A stretch of DNA of 8,224 nucleotides from an uncultured Rhodospirillales bacterium (GTDB lineage: Bacteria > Pseudomonadota > Alphaproteobacteria > Acetobacterales > Acetobacteraceae): NCBI GenBank assembly GCA_903928045.1, contig CAIYPH010000557.1:1-8224 (forward strand), given 5' to 3'. A program made the translations under genes and the position numbers. Each line of letters starts with the position of its first letter. The stretch's first letter is position 1. Below the pieces are notes generated by a model, which worked only from the letters and a program-made list of their open reading frames with translations, made no database searches and was not told the origin of the DNA. Shown in pieces: positions 6,894 to 8,224 of this stretch.

Positions 6894-6930
6894 AAGTTTT
6901 TTGCTTCTTTTTTTCAAAAAAGAAGCGCTT
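6894..6930 (-). repeat. Right copy of the palindromic repeat, just after the FAD oxidoreductase stop
   Basis: 37 bases. On the minus strand it matches the left copy except for one fewer base in two homopolymer runs. It begins 3 bases after the TAA of the leftward FAD oxidoreductase gene (6934-6936), the place expected for a transcription end, and could form a GCTTC...GAAGC hairpin there. The tail after the hairpin is A-rich, not U-rich, in that direction, so termination is possible but not of the standard form. Confidence 0.85.
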
Positions 6931-6933
6931 GTC

Positions 6934-8067
6934 TTACTTCCCTTCGAACCGCGAAATCGCAAACGGCCCCAGCGGCGTCGAAGTCTCCCCCGTCGCCATC
7001 AGTTCCGCCATTGTCTCCCCCACGCCCGGCCCAAGCTGGAACCCGTGCCCGCAGAACCCGAACGCGTAGAACAGTCCCGGCACTTTCCCGGACGGTCCGA
7101 TCACGGGGATATCGTCCGGCAGGTATCCTTCGATCCCGCTCCAGGTCCGGATGATCCTGAGCGCCCCGATCCCCGGCACCACGCGCCGCAGCATCGGGAA
7201 CTGCCGCAGCGTGTTCATCGGATCGACATAGGCCCGCTGTTCGTCCGGCAGTGCCGGTCCGCGCCAGCCCCCGCCATAGACGATATTTCCACGCTTGACC
7301 TGGCGCAGATAGATCCCCTCTTCCGGCACTTCCGAGGACACGCCGATCACCGGGTCGATGCGATAAGCCATCGGCTCCGTCACCCCCATTTGCGGCCCTC
7401 TCGCCACCAGCGGCACTGGCTCGCCAAAGCGCGAGGCCAGCGCATTCGCCCACGCCCCGGTGCTGATCATCACCAGCGGCGCCCGATAGGTCCCCGCGCC
7501 TCGCGTCTCCACCACGAAATCGACACCCGGCTTTTCGACCGCCAACACCTCGGCGTTCTCCACCACCAACGCCCCCTCGCGCTGTGCCGCCCGCCCGAAC
7601 GCCGGCGCCGCCAGCCGCGGATTGGCATGCCCATCCAGCGGCGAGAATGACCCGGCTATAATGTTGCTTGAAAGAAACGGAAAACGCGCCCGGAGCGCAT
7701 TCCCGCTGATCATCTCCAACTCAAGCCCATACGCCCGCACATCCGCCGCATGCTGCTCCAGCCGCGCCGCATCCTCCGGCCGGAACGCCACCCTGATATG
7801 CCCGGGCGTGATGAACTCGGCATCCTCGCCCAACAACGCGTTCAACCGCCCCCACACCGCGCGCGACCGGTTCGCCAGCGGCACCTGCGGCAAAAACCGC
7901 CCCTGCCGCCGCACATTGCCGAAATTCACCCCGCTCGCCTGCTGCCCCACCAGCCCCCGCTCCAGCAGTGTCACGCGCAAACCCCGCTTGCGCAGAAAAA
8001 ACGCCGTCGCAGCCCCCATGATCCCGCCACCGACGACAATCGCATCCGACACCACCGCCCCGCTCAC
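6934..8067 (-). CDS. DAO-family FAD-dependent oxidoreductase, beta-type subunit (HcnC / opine oxidase B-like)
   Basis: 377 residues from GTG 8067, which overlaps the upstream gene's TGA in GTGA and has GGAG 8 bases before it. A longer open frame to 8202 lies within the neighbouring gene and is rejected. The FAD-binding motif is VVGGGIMGAATAFFLRKRG (11-29), followed by the ribose-binding acid in LLERG (34-38). ASGVNFGNVRRQGR (44-57) is typical of opine-oxidase-like and sarcosine-oxidase-beta-like members. The C-terminal block RTWSGIEGYLPDDIPVIG (307-324) and FCGHGFQLGPGVGE (338-351) complete the family signature. It likely oxidises a C-N bond of an amino acid or opine-like amine and passes electrons to the partner subunit. 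Substrate unknown. No signal peptide. Third positions favour G (GCG, GGG, CGG, CTG), unlike the genes to the left. Confidence 0.92.
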   Translation of the reverse strand: MSGAVVSDAIVVGGGIMGAATAFFLRKRGLRVTLLERGLVGQQASGVNFGNVRRQGRFLPQVPLANRSRAVWGRLNALLGEDAEFITPGHIRVAFRPEDAARLEQHAADVRAYGLELEMISGNALRARFPFLSSNIIAGSFSPLDGHANPRLAAPAFGRAAQREGALVVENAEVLAVEKPGVDFVVETRGAGTYRAPLVMISTGAWANALASRFGEPVPLVARGPQMGVTEPMAYRIDPVIGVSSEVPEEGIYLRQVKRGNIVYGGGWRGPALPDEQRAYVDPMNTLRQFPMLRRVVPGIGALRIIRTWSGIEGYLPDDIPVIGPSGKVPGLFYAFGFCGHGFQLGPGVGETMAELMATGETSTPLGPFAISRFEGK

Positions 8068-8224
8068 TGCGCGATCTCCGCCGTCATCGGCAACGGCTTC
8101 ACCGGCCCCTGCCCCCGCAACCGTCCAACCTCCGGCAACGGCACCCCCAACGCATCCGCCAACACCTCCGCCCCCGCCGGCCCGCACATCCGCCCCTGAC
8201 ACCGCCCCATGCCGAGCCGGCTGA
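8064..8224 (-). CDS. C-terminal tail of an FAD/NAD(P) oxidoreductase alpha-type subunit with BFD-like [2Fe-2S] motif (partial)
   Basis: Only the last 52 residues are inside the window; the gene enters from the right edge and stops at TGA 8066-8064. Visible are GMGRCQGRMCG, a C-x4-C pair typical of the BFD-like [2Fe-2S]-binding C-terminal domain, then VGRLRGQGPVKPLP, the usual ending of HcnB, opine oxidase subunit A and D-hydroxyproline dehydrogenase subunits. The four-base overlap with the DAO-type gene indicates co-translation, so both are expected to form one flavo-iron-sulfur oxidase complex. The FAD and NAD domains, which would confirm the call, lie outside the window. Confidence 0.82.
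   Translation of the reverse strand, partial: SRLGMGRCQGRMCGPAGAEVLADALGVPLPEVGRLRGQGPVKPLPMTAEIAQ
8076..8079 (-). promoter_or_regulatory. Ribosome binding site that sets the GTG start of the FAD oxidoreductase
   Basis: GGAG on the minus strand, 8 bases before GTG 8067 and inside the end of the upstream gene. It supports the GTGA overlap start over the two later GTG codons at 8055 and 8052. Confidence 0.65.

Larger units (their letters stand above)
6692..6930. repeat. 239-base element bounded by inverted palindromic A/T-rich repeats (MITE-like)
   Basis: Two near-identical inverted copies (6692-6730 and 6894-6930) bound 163 bases with no gene. Weaker similarity extends inwards from both copies: the left has GCTCGCGGCTG then CCTTC, and the right, read on the other strand, has GCTTGCGGCTG then CCTTC. 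Flanking bases show no obvious target duplication. It could be a small non-autonomous element, or two independent copies of a dispersed intergenic repeat placed head to head. The 163-base interior has no convincing promoter; a CACCGGCA octamer occurs twice (6811-6818, 6825-6832). Confidence 0.65.

Noticed and set aside
6894..6930. Intrinsic terminator for the FAD oxidoreductase
   Set aside because: The position is right, but the stem is mostly A-T and is followed by an A-rich, not U-rich, tail in the direction of transcription. Kept as a repeat with possible terminator function.
6672..6962. Small open frames over the palindromic repeat giving Lys/Phe-rich peptides
   Set aside because: The KK/FFF runs come from the A and T tracts of the repeat. 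There is no ribosome site or family similarity.

Overview
The window is GC-rich DNA with long overlapping open frames on both strands, and every gene in it looks bacterial. The protein families, the codon choice and an A/T-rich palindromic repeat in an otherwise GC-rich background suggest an alphaproteobacterium, possibly Acetobacteraceae. That placement is inferred from general character, not from a marker gene. I see no rRNA, tRNA or CRISPR array.

Left part (1-3169): a metal-dependent amidohydrolase of the ACMSD-like amidohydrolase-2 type is read leftwards and runs off the left edge. A 96-base spacer separates it from a rightward pair: a small DinB-fold protein, then 11 bases later a 509-residue amidase-signature hydrolase with an intact Lys-Ser-Ser triad.

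Middle (3170-3969): an 800-base gap between converging genes holds a decayed IS630-family transposase on the minus strand. Its N-terminus is missing, it has an in-frame amber codon and a frameshift, and I could not find terminal repeats.

Right part (3970-6658): a tight leftward operon of three enzymes: HpcH/HpaI-type aldolase, D-2-hydroxyacid dehydrogenase and LLM-class flavin oxidoreductase. The gaps are 11 and 14 bases. Upstream lies a 239-base element bounded by two near-identical inverted copies of a 37-39 base palindromic A/T-rich repeat. Beyond it are a DAO-type FAD oxidoreductase and, overlapping it by four bases, the C-terminal tail of an oxidoreductase subunit with a BFD-like [2Fe-2S] cysteine motif. 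This pair resembles the two-subunit HcnBC / opine oxidase / D-hydroxyproline dehydrogenase arrangement.

Taken together the genes look like accessory catabolism: hydrolysis of amide or ring bonds, oxidation at an amine carbon, retro-aldol cleavage to a 2-oxo acid plus an aldehyde, and reduction of an oxo acid. No single substrate can be named from sequence alone. I found no clear candidate for an entirely new system. The items most worth a second look are the palindromic repeat element, its position in the leader of the aldolase operon, and the clustering of these catabolic genes.
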